Source: Akkermansiaceae bacterium (GTDB lineage: Bacteria; Verrucomicrobiota; Verrucomicrobiia; Verrucomicrobiales; Akkermansiaceae). From it: a stretch of DNA of 11,175 bases. Where the stretch lies: contig JALZWJ010000009.1 in NCBI GenBank assembly GCA_023300065.1, forward strand, positions 1 to 11,175. The letters run 5' to 3'. Positions within the stretch are counted from its first letter, which is position 1, and every line of letters starts with the position of its first letter. A model generated the notes under the pieces. That model did not search any database, was not told the DNA's origin, and saw nothing but the letters and a program-made list of their open reading frames with translations. The position numbers were made by a program, and so were the translations under genes. Below are positions 1-6,641 of this stretch, piece after piece.

Positions 1-7
1 CAGCGGG

Positions 8-1336
8 ATGAGTTCTATCGTGCGCGAGGGGCGGGCGACGATGATTCTCGCGCTGCCATTGATGGCGGGGCAGGTGAGCCAGATGCTGATGGGTCTGGTG
101 GATACTTATATGATCGGTAAGATCGGAACGGTGGAGCTTGCGGCGGCGACGTTGGCGCATTCGCTTTTGCATCTGCCGTTGATGTTGGGGATCGGGATTT
201 CAATCGCGGTTTCGGTGAAGGTTTCGCAAGCGCGCGGGGCGGGGGATATGACGCTGGCAAAGGGGGCTCTACGGGATGGCTTTTTACTGAGCTTGCTGTT
301 GGGGGTGGTGACGCTGGTGTTGAGCTTTTTGAGTCTGCCGCTTTTGCCTTGGCTACGGCAGGACCCGGAGGTTGTGGCACGGCTGCCGGTGTTTTTCATG
401 TTGGTGAGTCTCTCGATGACTCCGGCAATTGCGGGGATGGCGGTGCGGAATCATTCTGATGCGATGGCGAAGCCGTGGCCGATTTTTTGGATCATTTTCG
501 CGAGTGTGTGGCTGAATGCTTTTCTTAATTGGCTGCTGATTGAGGGGAATTGGGGGGCGCCGGCGTTGGGGCTGGAGGGGGCGGGTTGGGCGACCTTGAT
601 CGCGCGGGTGGTGAGTCTTTTTGTGCTGATGTGGTGGTGTCGGTTTAGTCCAGATTTACGTGAGTGGTCGCCGAGGCGCTGGGTGCTTAAGCCGGATCGG
701 AAAGAGCTGGGGGATTTTTGGAAGATTGCCTGGCCGGCGAGCTTGCAGCTATCGGCTGAGATGGGGGCCTTTATCGCGTCGGCCTTGTTGATCGGGACGC
801 TGGGGGCGGCGGCGCTGGCGGCGCATCAGGTGGCGATGATGTGTGTGGCGATGACCTTCATGATTCCGCTGGGGATGTCGATGGCGCTGACGGTGCGGAT
901 CGGGGAGGCGAAGGGGGCAAAGAACTCGGAACGGGCGCGGCCGATTCTGGTGAGTGGGTGGTTGATGGGGCTGATGGTCTCGCTGTTTTTTGTGGTGATC
1001 TTTTTTGCTTTTGGGGAGGAGATTGCTTCTGGTTTTTTGACGGATCAGGGGCCGATAAAGACGGTGGTGGGCTTACTGATGATTGCGTCGGTGTTCCAGA
1101 TCGTGGATCACTCGCAGGTTTTATCATCGGGGGTGCTGCGGGGGATGGATGATGTGAAGATGCCAGCGCTGATTATGTTTTTTTGCCATTGGGTGCTGGG
1201 GATGCCGCTGGGGATTTACCTGACTTTTTGGCAAGGGATGGGTGCTGCTGGAATTTGGTGGGGGCTGTGTGCGGGATTGGCGGCGTCCTCGGGTGCTCTG
1301 GGGTGGCGGGCTTGGAGGATGACGGGGGAAGGTTGA
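8..1336 (+). CDS. MATE family multidrug/cation efflux transporter
   Basis: Inner-membrane antiporter of the MATE (NorM/DinF-like) family, which exports drugs or metabolites in exchange for Na+ or H+. The 442 residues are almost entirely hydrophobic, with about 12 membrane segments, matching the usual 440-460 residues. The first helix and the stretch after it, with VDTYMIGKIGTVELAAATLA near residues 31-50, are the typical MATE start, and the second half repeats the pattern (ALAAHQVAMM near 267-276). The substrate cannot be read from the sequence. The frame is open to the window edge, so the true start may lie a few codons upstream; no ribosome binding site is visible in the seven bases available. 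It converges on the next gene with only 10 bases between the stop codons. Its codons are very G-rich, as is this strand in general. Confidence 0.93.
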   Translation: MSSIVREGRATMILALPLMAGQVSQMLMGLVDTYMIGKIGTVELAAATLAHSLLHLPLMLGIGISIAVSVKVSQARGAGDMTLAKGALRDGFLLSLLLGVVTLVLSFLSLPLLPWLRQDPEVVARLPVFFMLVSLSMTPAIAGMAVRNHSDAMAKPWPIFWIIFASVWLNAFLNWLLIEGNWGAPALGLEGAGWATLIARVVSLFVLMWWCRFSPDLREWSPRRWVLKPDRKELGDFWKIAWPASLQLSAEMGAFIASALLIGTLGAAALAAHQVAMMCVAMTFMIPLGMSMALTVRIGEAKGAKNSERARPILVSGWLMGLMVSLFFVVIFFAFGEEIASGFLTDQGPIKTVVGLLMIASVFQIVDHSQVLSSGVLRGMDDVKMPALIMFFCHWVLGMPLGIYLTFWQGMGAAGIWWGLCAGLAASSGALGWRAWRMTGEG

Positions 1337-1346
1337 GGCTGGGACT

Positions 1347-1991
1347 TTAGTCCTTGGGGAAGTCGATGCGCATCTGGTTTTCTTCGAAGATGATGCGGCC
1401 TCCTGCTCTCATGGTGATGTCTTTTTCCATCCATTGGAGCTCTTTTTGGAAGAGTTGGGCGAGGGAGGCGTAGGTGTTTTGGGAGAAGAAGAGGAAGCCT
1501 TGGGGGACGCGGGCTTGGCCGAATTTCCCGCCGACGGCGAGGAGGCCCCAGAGGCGGCCGCCGTCTTTATGGATGTAGGTGGTGAAGGTGCCGTCTTCTT
1601 TTTTCTTCCGTTCGATGCGGACGAACATGGAGAGGGTTTGGGTGCGGCCCATGATCTCGCGCTCGATGATGATTTCTACGCGGCCTCCTTCTTCTTCGTC
1701 GAAGCGGACCCAGACGCCTTTCATTTCGACGTAGTCGGCGAGGGTGCCTTCTTGGCGGGCTTTTAGGGTGTTGGCGAGCCAGGTGTTGATCTGGCGCTCG
1801 GTGAGGTTGATGGGGTTGCGGCTTTTGGCAGCGTTCTCGATCATTTCGGGAACGGTGGAGGAGCTTTTTTCACGGTCATCTGCTTCACGGCCTGCGATGT
1901 CGCTGAGGTTCTGGGGTTGGAAGCTGAGGTAGATGCCAAAGCCGAGTGCGCCTACGAAGGCGAGGGTGAAGAGGACGAAGAGTTTTTTCAT
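1347..1991 (-). CDS. Membrane-anchored or exported protein of unknown function
   Basis: I do not recognise a family with confidence. The 214-residue product begins with a basic MKK and one hydrophobic segment (about residues 4-23), which would act as a signal anchor or signal peptide. A Ser/Glu/Asp-rich linker follows (about 35-60), then a mixed alpha/beta region facing the periplasm. The stretch LTERQINTWL near residues 63-72 recalls small extracytoplasmic domains of the DUF2140/YpmS type, but this is a weak resemblance. There is no Cys after the hydrophobic segment, so it is not a lipoprotein. It is the last gene of a minus-strand run, 106 bases after the FmdB gene, and may have its own promoter. 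The ATG is preceded by C-rich sequence without a Shine-Dalgarno site. Confidence 0.8.
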   Translation of the reverse strand: MKKLFVLFTLAFVGALGFGIYLSFQPQNLSDIAGREADDREKSSSTVPEMIENAAKSRNPINLTERQINTWLANTLKARQEGTLADYVEMKGVWVRFDEEEGGRVEIIIEREIMGRTQTLSMFVRIERKKKEDGTFTTYIHKDGGRLWGLLAVGGKFGQARVPQGFLFFSQNTYASLAQLFQKELQWMEKDITMRAGGRIIFEENQMRIDFPKD

Positions 1992-2013
1992 GAGGTTGGG
2001 GGGCTGAGTTTGA

Positions 2014-2040
2014 CAGTTTTTGAGTTTGTCAGTTTTTGAG
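2014..2040. repeat. Short tandem direct repeat, 11-base unit at 16-base spacing
   Basis: CAGTTTTTGAG occurs at 2014-2024 and again at 2030-2040, with similar flanks (TGA and TGT before each copy). It lies just upstream of the start of the minus-strand unknown gene, so it could be part of its leader or promoter region. Two copies are too few to call an operator, and this may be simple slippage. Confidence 0.5.
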
Positions 2041-2062
2041 GCTTGGTTGGGGGCGGGGGGCG

Positions 2063-2078
2063 GAAAGCTAGAGCTTTC
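2063..2078. other. Inverted repeat (hairpin) downstream of the FmdB gene
   Basis: GAAAGCT (2063-2069) and AGCTTTC (2072-2078) are perfect arms around two bases. In RNA this would fold as a 6-base stem with a 4-base loop. It lies 20 bases past the fmdB stop and upstream of the next minus-strand gene. On the minus strand it is followed by C-rich sequence and not a T run, so it is not a standard intrinsic terminator. It could stabilise the 3' end of the message. Confidence 0.35.
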
Positions 2079-2097
2079 GGCTATGGTCGGGTTTGGG

Positions 2098-2355
2098 CTA
2101 CGATTCTTTTGTTTCTTTTTTTTGGGCGCTGGATTCTTTGGCTTTTTTTTCTCCGGCTTTGTAGGAGGCGGAGCGGTAGTCGGTTTCGTAGAAGCCGGAG
2201 CCTTTGAAGATGACGGCTCCGCCGGTGCCGAGGAGGCGTTTGACTTTACCGTCGCAGGGGTCCTGCGGGCAGTCGGTGAGTTTGTCGGCGGTCATGCTCT
2301 GGAAGACCTCGAAGAGGTGTTCGCACTTTTCACATTTGTAGTCGTAGTTTGGCAT
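2098..2355 (-). CDS. FmdB family zinc ribbon protein
   Basis: Small cytoplasmic zinc-ribbon protein of the FmdB/CxxC_CXXC_SSSS family (85 residues). Members are named after a putative regulator of formamidase/acetamidase genes, but the function of most is unknown. Residues 1-21 (MPNYDYKCEKCEHLFEVFQS and on) are the classic FmdB start with the first zinc pair C8-x2-C11. The second pair is C29-x4-C34 (CPQDPC), wider than the common C-x2-C. The following VKRLLGTGGAVIFKGSGFY is the conserved core end. The tail from about residue 68 is a disordered Lys/Glu/Ser run, common in bacterial members. It starts 9 bases after the dehydrogenase stop on the same strand, so the two are very likely cotranscribed. 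The AAAAGAAA before the ATG is at best a weak ribosome binding site. Confidence 0.92.
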   Translation of the reverse strand: MPNYDYKCEKCEHLFEVFQSMTADKLTDCPQDPCDGKVKRLLGTGGAVIFKGSGFYETDYRSASYKAGEKKAKESSAQKKETKES

Positions 2356-2364
2356 GATTTCTTT

Positions 2365-3444
2365 TTAGGCGATTTCTTTGGGGAAGTTTTCGAGTTCCCA
2401 ACCGGTGTGTCCGATTTCGTCGGCGAGGGTTTTGAATTCTGCGATTTCGGCCGGGGAAAAGAGGAGGCCGCCGGAGGCGTCGGTGCGTTTGCGGAAGCCG
2501 GCTTCGATCTGGCCGGGGAGGAGGCATTTTTCGTTGCCGTGGCCGAGGACGTCGTCGATGACGGCTTTGATGTTTGCGGATTGGCTGCCGTGGGTGAAGG
2601 CGCCGCTGGACCAGGCGTCTGGGTGGATGACTTGGAAGTAGAAGCAGGTGGTGGTTTTGGCGCCTTGGCGTCCGCGCTGGGTGGGGAGGCTACCGCCGAT
2701 GAATCCGCCGACGAGTTCGTTGATTAATGCCATGCCGTATCCTTTGTGTGCGCCGAAGGGGAGGAGGGCTGCGACTTGATTAGGGTCGAGGGTTTCGTTG
2801 CCGTCTTTGTCGATGGCTGCTCCGGGCGGGAGGGGCTTGCCTTCGCGCTTGAGTTGTTGGACGCGGCCCATGGCGACGGTGGAGGTGGCCCAGTCGATGA
2901 CGATGGGGAAGCCGTTGGCTTCTTGGGTGGGGTAGCTCCAGGAGTGGGGGTTGGTTCCGAGGGTGGGGTGTTTGCCGAAGAAGGGGACGACTTCGGCGAG
3001 GGTAGAGGTGCAGTTGGTGTAGGCGATGTAGCCTTTTTCTGCGGCTTTCATGACGTAGCCACCGCCCCAAAGGTAGTGGAAGGCGTTGTCGATGGCGACT
3101 TGGCCGACGCCGTATTCGTCAGCCATTTCGATGCAGCGGTCGATGGCGGCGACGGCGACGGCTTGGCCGAGTTTTTTATTAGCGTTCCAGACTTCGGAGG
3201 CTTTGAAGCGGTTGTTGACGACTTCGATTTCAGCGCCTGGGACGCAGCCTCCGGTGGCGGAGCCGAAGAGGTGGTCTAGGTGGAGGGCTTTGAGAGCGTT
3301 GTGGGTCCGGATGCCGTGGCGGGTGGCGTCTTGGCAGACTTGGGCGGCGATGGCGGATTCGTCTGCTTGGTAGCCTCTGGCTTGGTAGGCGGCAGTGACT
3401 AGTTCATCGTGTTTGCTGGCTGGGACTACGTGGAATTCGCTCAT
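2365..3444 (-). CDS. Ldh/MDH-2 family NAD(P)-dependent malate/L-lactate-type dehydrogenase
   Basis: Cytoplasmic oxidoreductase of the type-2 malate/L-lactate dehydrogenase family (PF02615), which interconverts 2-hydroxy acids and 2-keto acids with NAD(P). Relatives act on malate, lactate, sulfolactate, ureidoglycolate or diketogulonate, and the substrate here cannot be decided. Family marks, numbered from the chosen start: RHGIRTHNALKAL (42-54), LGTNPHSWSYP (162-172), DWATSTVAMGRV (184-195), LPPGAAIDKDGNETLDP (205-221) and LLPFGAHKGYGMAL (227-240). The open frame runs 57 codons further upstream to 3615, but those residues look non-biological and overlap the sulfatase coding end. The start at 3444 gives 359 residues, the normal family length, beginning MSEFHVVPAS. 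There is no clear Shine-Dalgarno site. It lies 67 bases after the sulfatase and 9 before fmdB. The usual N-x-x-H-F-G motif is replaced by DNAFHYLWGGGY (119-130). Confidence 0.9.
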   Translation of the reverse strand: MSEFHVVPASKHDELVTAAYQARGYQADESAIAAQVCQDATRHGIRTHNALKALHLDHLFGSATGGCVPGAEIEVVNNRFKASEVWNANKKLGQAVAVAAIDRCIEMADEYGVGQVAIDNAFHYLWGGGYVMKAAEKGYIAYTNCTSTLAEVVPFFGKHPTLGTNPHSWSYPTQEANGFPIVIDWATSTVAMGRVQQLKREGKPLPPGAAIDKDGNETLDPNQVAALLPFGAHKGYGMALINELVGGFIGGSLPTQRGRQGAKTTTCFYFQVIHPDAWSSGAFTHGSQSANIKAVIDDVLGHGNEKCLLPGQIEAGFRKRTDASGGLLFSPAEIAEFKTLADEIGHTGWELENFPKEIA

Positions 3445-3511
3445 TTGTGTGACAAGTTTTTTTTGTGCACTGAGCGTGCCTTTGTTTCTTAGAATGGCAA
3501 GGGTGGACTCT

Positions 3512-5365
3512 TTAGAGTTTTTGGATTTTTTCGGCGAGGGTGCCGAGGCGAGGGGAGCCATTTTTGTTGCCAAGGTTCTTTTTGATCCACGATTTTGGGA
3601 TGGCGGAGGTTTCACGCATTTGCATGAGGGTGTTGACGATGAGGGCTTGGTTGGTTTGGGAGAGTTGGTTATTTTTTAGCTCGGTGGAGAGGGCTGTGAG
3701 GGCTTTTTCTTTTTCGCCGATTTGGGAGAGGGCGTGAGCTGCTTGGGCGCGGTTGATGGCTTCTGAATCGGTGAGGGCGGTGTGGAGGATTTTGGCAGCG
3801 GGGGCGGATTTAGCGCCGAGGGTGACGAGTCCGCTGAGGCCCCAGTAGCGAGTGACGGGGTGTGCGGAGGTGGCGGCTTTTTGGAGTTTTGGGAGGTTTG
3901 CTTCATCGCGAGCGGAGGCGAGGAATGCGAGGTCGAGGAGCTGCTGGAAGGGGAAGTCTGGGTGGGCGATGGCGGTGGCGATGGGACCCTGCCCGGCGAC
4001 GGTGGTGAAGAGGGGCTCTGGGACGAGGCCGGTATCGCGGATCTCTGCCATGTCTTTGCGGAGGAGGGCGCGCATGTTGGCGAGGCGATCGGCGTGGGCG
4101 GGATCTGAGGCGAGGTTGTCGATTTCCCAGGGGTCAGTCTGGGTGTCGTAGAGTGCCTCGATGGGTTGGTTATTCTCCCAGAGGGCGGCTTGGATACCGG
4201 TGAGTTGACCGGCTTTCCAGGCTTTTTGCCAAGCGGTCCACGAGGGCATTTCGAACTGGTAAAAGGAGTAGGGGGCGGCCCAGAGGTGTGGGGTGAGGTG
4301 GCGGATATATTTGTAACGGCCATCGGTGATGCCGCGGCGGAGGCCGTAGAACTCGTCAAAGCGGTCGGCGAAGAGGAGGGCGTGGTGGTTTTTTGGGGGC
4401 TCGACGCGGTTTGGTCCGAGAAAGGGGCGGCCCTGCATGTTGGGGTCGTTTTTTAAGCCGGCGAGGGAGAGTAGGGTGGGGGCGAGATCGACGAAGGTGA
4501 CGATTTCATCGCTGACTTGGCCTTTTTTGAAGGGGGAGAGTTTGGCCCATTTTTCAGGGACGTGGAGGATCATGGGGATGCGGACGCCGGTGTCGTGGAG
4601 GTAGCGTTTACCGCGGGGGGTGGGGCCGCCGTGGTCTCCGTAGCTGAAGATGATGGTGTTTTCTGCGAGGCCGTCTTTTTTGAGTTCGGCGATGATTTGG
4701 CCGACGCGGGTGTCGGTGGCGGTCATGACATCGTGGTAGATGGCGACGTCATTGCGGATTTCTGGGAGGTCGGGAAGGTGTGCGGGGAGGGTGAGTTCGG
4801 CGGGGTTGAGGCGGGTGGTTTTTGGGATGGTGCCTTTCTTGCGAGCGCTGGCGACCTTGGAGGGGAAGAGGGAACTCTCGTGGCAGGTGGTGAGATTGAA
4901 AATGGCGAAGAAGGGGGCGCCGTCGGGGCGGTTTTTATAGTGCGCTTTTTTGGAGCATTGATCCCAAAGTTCTTTGTCGTTTCCTTCGAAGTTGTAGTCG
5001 GTTTTGGAGGCGTTGGTGCAGTAGTATCCGGTTTCTCTGAGGTGCTGGACGTAGGGCTTAAGCTCGGAGGGGATGGGGTGGCGGCTGCGCATGTGCTGGG
5101 TTCCCATGGAGGGGGAGTAGCGGCCCATGAGGATGGTGGCACGGGCCACGGCACAGACGGGGGCATTGGAATAAGCGGCGGTGAAGCGGGTGCCGCTCTG
5201 AGCGAGGGCATCGAGGTGAGGGGTGTGAGCTTCTTTGTTTCCGTAACAGCCTAGCCAATGTGAGGCGTTATCTTCGGTAGTGATCCAGAGGATGTTGGGG
5301 CGGTCTTCGGCGAGGGCGGCGAGGGCGGAGAGGGGGATGAGGAGGAAGATGAGCAGGCGAATCAT
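3512..5365 (-). CDS. Exported sulfatase (arylsulfatase family S1) with C-terminal HEAT-like repeats
   Basis: Predicted sulfate-ester hydrolase of the type I (formylglycine) sulfatase family, exported to periplasm or outside, where verrucomicrobial members usually desulfate polysaccharides. A signal peptide covers about residues 1-19 (cleavage after ALA). The domain opens with RPNILWITTEDN (22-33), where E31-D32 stand in the metal-binding position. The active-site motif is C71-A-V-A-R75 in NAPVCAVARATILMGRY. Metal ligands D244-H245 lie in FSYGDHGG, followed by RGKRYLHDTGVRIP (251-264). TDGRYKYIRH (347-356) and LYDTQTDPWEIDNLASD (405-421) are typical late sulfatase motifs. Residues about 470-600 form helical repeats (HEAT-like), which often bind partners. 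The canonical motif is C-x-P-x-R; here Val replaces Pro. No Shine-Dalgarno site precedes the ATG. It leads the run with Ldh and FmdB. Substrate unknown. Confidence 0.93.
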   Translation of the reverse strand: MIRLLIFLLIPLSALAALAEDRPNILWITTEDNASHWLGCYGNKEAHTPHLDALAQSGTRFTAAYSNAPVCAVARATILMGRYSPSMGTQHMRSRHPIPSELKPYVQHLRETGYYCTNASKTDYNFEGNDKELWDQCSKKAHYKNRPDGAPFFAIFNLTTCHESSLFPSKVASARKKGTIPKTTRLNPAELTLPAHLPDLPEIRNDVAIYHDVMTATDTRVGQIIAELKKDGLAENTIIFSYGDHGGPTPRGKRYLHDTGVRIPMILHVPEKWAKLSPFKKGQVSDEIVTFVDLAPTLLSLAGLKNDPNMQGRPFLGPNRVEPPKNHHALLFADRFDEFYGLRRGITDGRYKYIRHLTPHLWAAPYSFYQFEMPSWTAWQKAWKAGQLTGIQAALWENNQPIEALYDTQTDPWEIDNLASDPAHADRLANMRALLRKDMAEIRDTGLVPEPLFTTVAGQGPIATAIAHPDFPFQQLLDLAFLASARDEANLPKLQKAATSAHPVTRYWGLSGLVTLGAKSAPAAKILHTALTDSEAINRAQAAHALSQIGEKEKALTALSTELKNNQLSQTNQALIVNTLMQMRETSAIPKSWIKKNLGNKNGSPRLGTLAEKIQKL

Positions 5366-5483
5366 GAGAGGAATAAGGTGAATAGAACAGAAGGGATGTG
5401 GGAGGGATAGTGGAAAAATAATGGGTGGGGCTTTTGATAGGGCGGTGAGATCGTTTTTTTATGACGAGCGTGGTTTTAAGAAA
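5366..5483 (-). promoter_or_regulatory. Intergenic leader upstream of the sulfatase, likely promoter region
   Basis: This 118-base gap separates the stop of the GH75-like gene from the sulfatase start on the same strand. It is the only sizeable gap before the sulfatase, so a promoter for the sulfatase-Ldh-fmdB run is expected here. I cannot pick out convincing -35/-10 boxes. On the minus strand there is an A7 run just after the stop region and a pyrimidine-rich stretch before the ATG, with no ribosome binding site. Confidence 0.3.
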
Positions 5484-6608
5484 TCACTCCCATGTGTGAA
5501 GGGTGTAGCGAGGGTCTAGGCCCCCGATGTTGTTGAGGAGGGTGGTGACTTTGGCGTGCCATTGGGTGAGGTTTGGAGCGGTGCGGGGGCCCGCGGATTT
5601 TGGAAAGAAGAGGTAGGTGACGGTGAGGTCGGAGACGGCACGGGTTTTGCCGTTGGCCTTTGGGTTGAGGGCGCGGGCGAGGCGGAGGGAGGCCTCCCCG
5701 GTTTTTGAGGAGGGGCCGGCATCGCCGAGGATGGCGGGGTAGATTTTGTCTTTATAGATGACGGCGGCGTAGTCACCCATGCGCGGGGAGAAGGCAGCGG
5801 TGGACTTGACCCAGGGGACGGGGAGGACGACGAAGGGGTCTCGCGTGGCGAGGAGGAAGCTGCGTTTTTTGAGGTTGGTTTTGGTGTAGGAATGGAGGCC
5901 GCGTTCTTTGACCCGGTAGATTTGGGAATCGCAGGTGCGGATCATTTCACGCCAGACCACGCCGGGGTCTTTTTTGGCCTCGGCTTCGAGTTGGGTGCGG
6001 AGGGTTTGGAGTTTGGTGAGGGTCTCTGGGTAGTAGTTGAGGAAGGGGTTTGGCGCGGAGCTGGTGTTGACCCAGGAGTAGGCGGTTTCGGGGAGGAACC
6101 AATCGGACGTACGAGCTAGGTCGTAGTTTGAGAGGAGGGGCGAGCGGCCGGGGTCTGAGCCATCGGTGACGACGTCCATGTCGGACTGGAGGAGGAAGAC
6201 CTTTTGTTGAGTCGTGGGGTGGGTGAGGAGGAGGGTGGTTTCGCAGTCGAAGTAGTTGTGCGGGGTGAGGAGCTTGCCGCCGCGGTTCACCTTGTGCTTG
6301 GTGTCGTAGAGTTGTTGGTAGCGGGAGGAGAGCTGGGCCGTTTCTAGGAGGAGGTTGAAGTCTGGGAGGATTTTAGGGAGGTGCGGATTGATCGCGGTGA
6401 GCTGCGCTGCGGTGGTGGCGGGCTGTGGGGTGACGTATTGGAGCGAGCGAATGTAGGTGGCATTACCAGCGCGCAGGGTGGTGGCGGTCGAGGTGGTGGG
6501 GAGAGGCGCCCAGGTGGGGATTTTTGAGAGCTGGGCCGCAGCGGGAAGAGTCAGCAGGAGGACGATGAGGGGGTTCATGAACGTAAAGATAGTCCTCCTA
6601 GCCGACAT
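5484..6608 (-). CDS. Exported GH75-like chitosanase
   Basis: Probable glycoside hydrolase of family 75 (PF07335, fungal-type endo-chitosanase), which cuts chitosan. The C-terminal half carries the family signature: QSDMDVVTDGSD (141-152) corresponds to the family's ...DMDIDCDG..., and GDYAAVIYKDKIYPAILGD (278-296) plus TGEASLRLARALNP (303-316) carry the acidic pair. D296 and E305 are 9 residues apart, the spacing I recall for the catalytic Asp/Glu of fungal members. A hydrophobic signal sequence covers residues 11-26 (ends PAAAQ). An insert of about 90 residues (160-250) separates the two signature blocks. The ATG at 6608 gives 374 residues; the inner ATG at 6578 (MNPLIVLLL) is also possible. 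An AGGAGG lies between them, 15 bases before the inner ATG, a long spacing that favours the inner start without deciding it. It follows exbD on the same strand. Confidence 0.68.
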   Translation of the reverse strand: MSARRTIFTFMNPLIVLLLTLPAAAQLSKIPTWAPLPTTSTATTLRAGNATYIRSLQYVTPQPATTAAQLTAINPHLPKILPDFNLLLETAQLSSRYQQLYDTKHKVNRGGKLLTPHNYFDCETTLLLTHPTTQQKVFLLQSDMDVVTDGSDPGRSPLLSNYDLARTSDWFLPETAYSWVNTSSAPNPFLNYYPETLTKLQTLRTQLEAEAKKDPGVVWREMIRTCDSQIYRVKERGLHSYTKTNLKKRSFLLATRDPFVVLPVPWVKSTAAFSPRMGDYAAVIYKDKIYPAILGDAGPSSKTGEASLRLARALNPKANGKTRAVSDLTVTYLFFPKSAGPRTAPNLTQWHAKVTTLLNNIGGLDPRYTLHTWE

Positions 6609-6616
6609 GCCAAGGA

Positions 6617-6629
6617 TCGGTTTAACCGA
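6617..6629. other. Short perfect inverted repeat between exbD and the GH75-like gene
   Basis: TCGGTT (6617-6622) and AACCGA (6624-6629) are perfect 6-base arms around one central base. It sits in the 33-base gap between the exbD stop and the outer ATG of the GH75-like gene, so it could be a protein-binding site or an RNA hairpin. No T run follows on the minus strand, so it is not a terminator. Confidence 0.3.
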
Positions 6630-6641
6630 GCGCCATTCGAG

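Noticed and set aside
1342..1353. GGACT-TT-AGTCC inverted repeat at the MATE/unknown gene convergence, as terminator
   Set aside because: The stem is only 5 bases with a 2-base loop, it contains a stop codon, and no T run follows on either strand.
2014..2040. Two-copy direct repeat considered as a CRISPR fragment
   Set aside because: The unit is 11 bases, the spacing is 16 bases and there are only two copies, with no cas genes in the window.
2020..2727. Long open frame on the plus strand, 235 codons, opposite the FmdB gene and dehydrogenase end
   Set aside because: It runs across two genuine minus-strand genes and their gap, with a repetitive Phe/Gly/Val composition caused by the strand skew.
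3445..3615. 57-codon N-terminal extension of the dehydrogenase frame
   Set aside because: It overlaps the sulfatase coding end, looks like random basic sequence, and makes the protein longer than its family. The start at 3444 fits the family length.
3676..4359. Minus-strand open frame of 227 codons within the sulfatase in another frame
   Set aside because: The product is Pro/Ser/Thr/Lys low-complexity, the usual out-of-frame translation of a C-rich gene, and the sulfatase frame is clearly the coding one.
4517..5254. Long open frame on the plus strand, 245 codons, opposite the sulfatase
   Set aside because: It is the antisense of clear sulfatase motifs. Its Gly/Val/Phe/Glu-rich product is what the reverse complement of a C-rich coding strand gives, and it has no domain-like sequence.
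2365..5365. Sulfatase plus Ldh-type enzyme as a sulfolactate (ComC-like) sulfonate pathway
   Set aside because: ComC belongs to the same dehydrogenase family, but sulfatases act on sulfate esters and not sulfonates, and no other sulfolactate gene is present.
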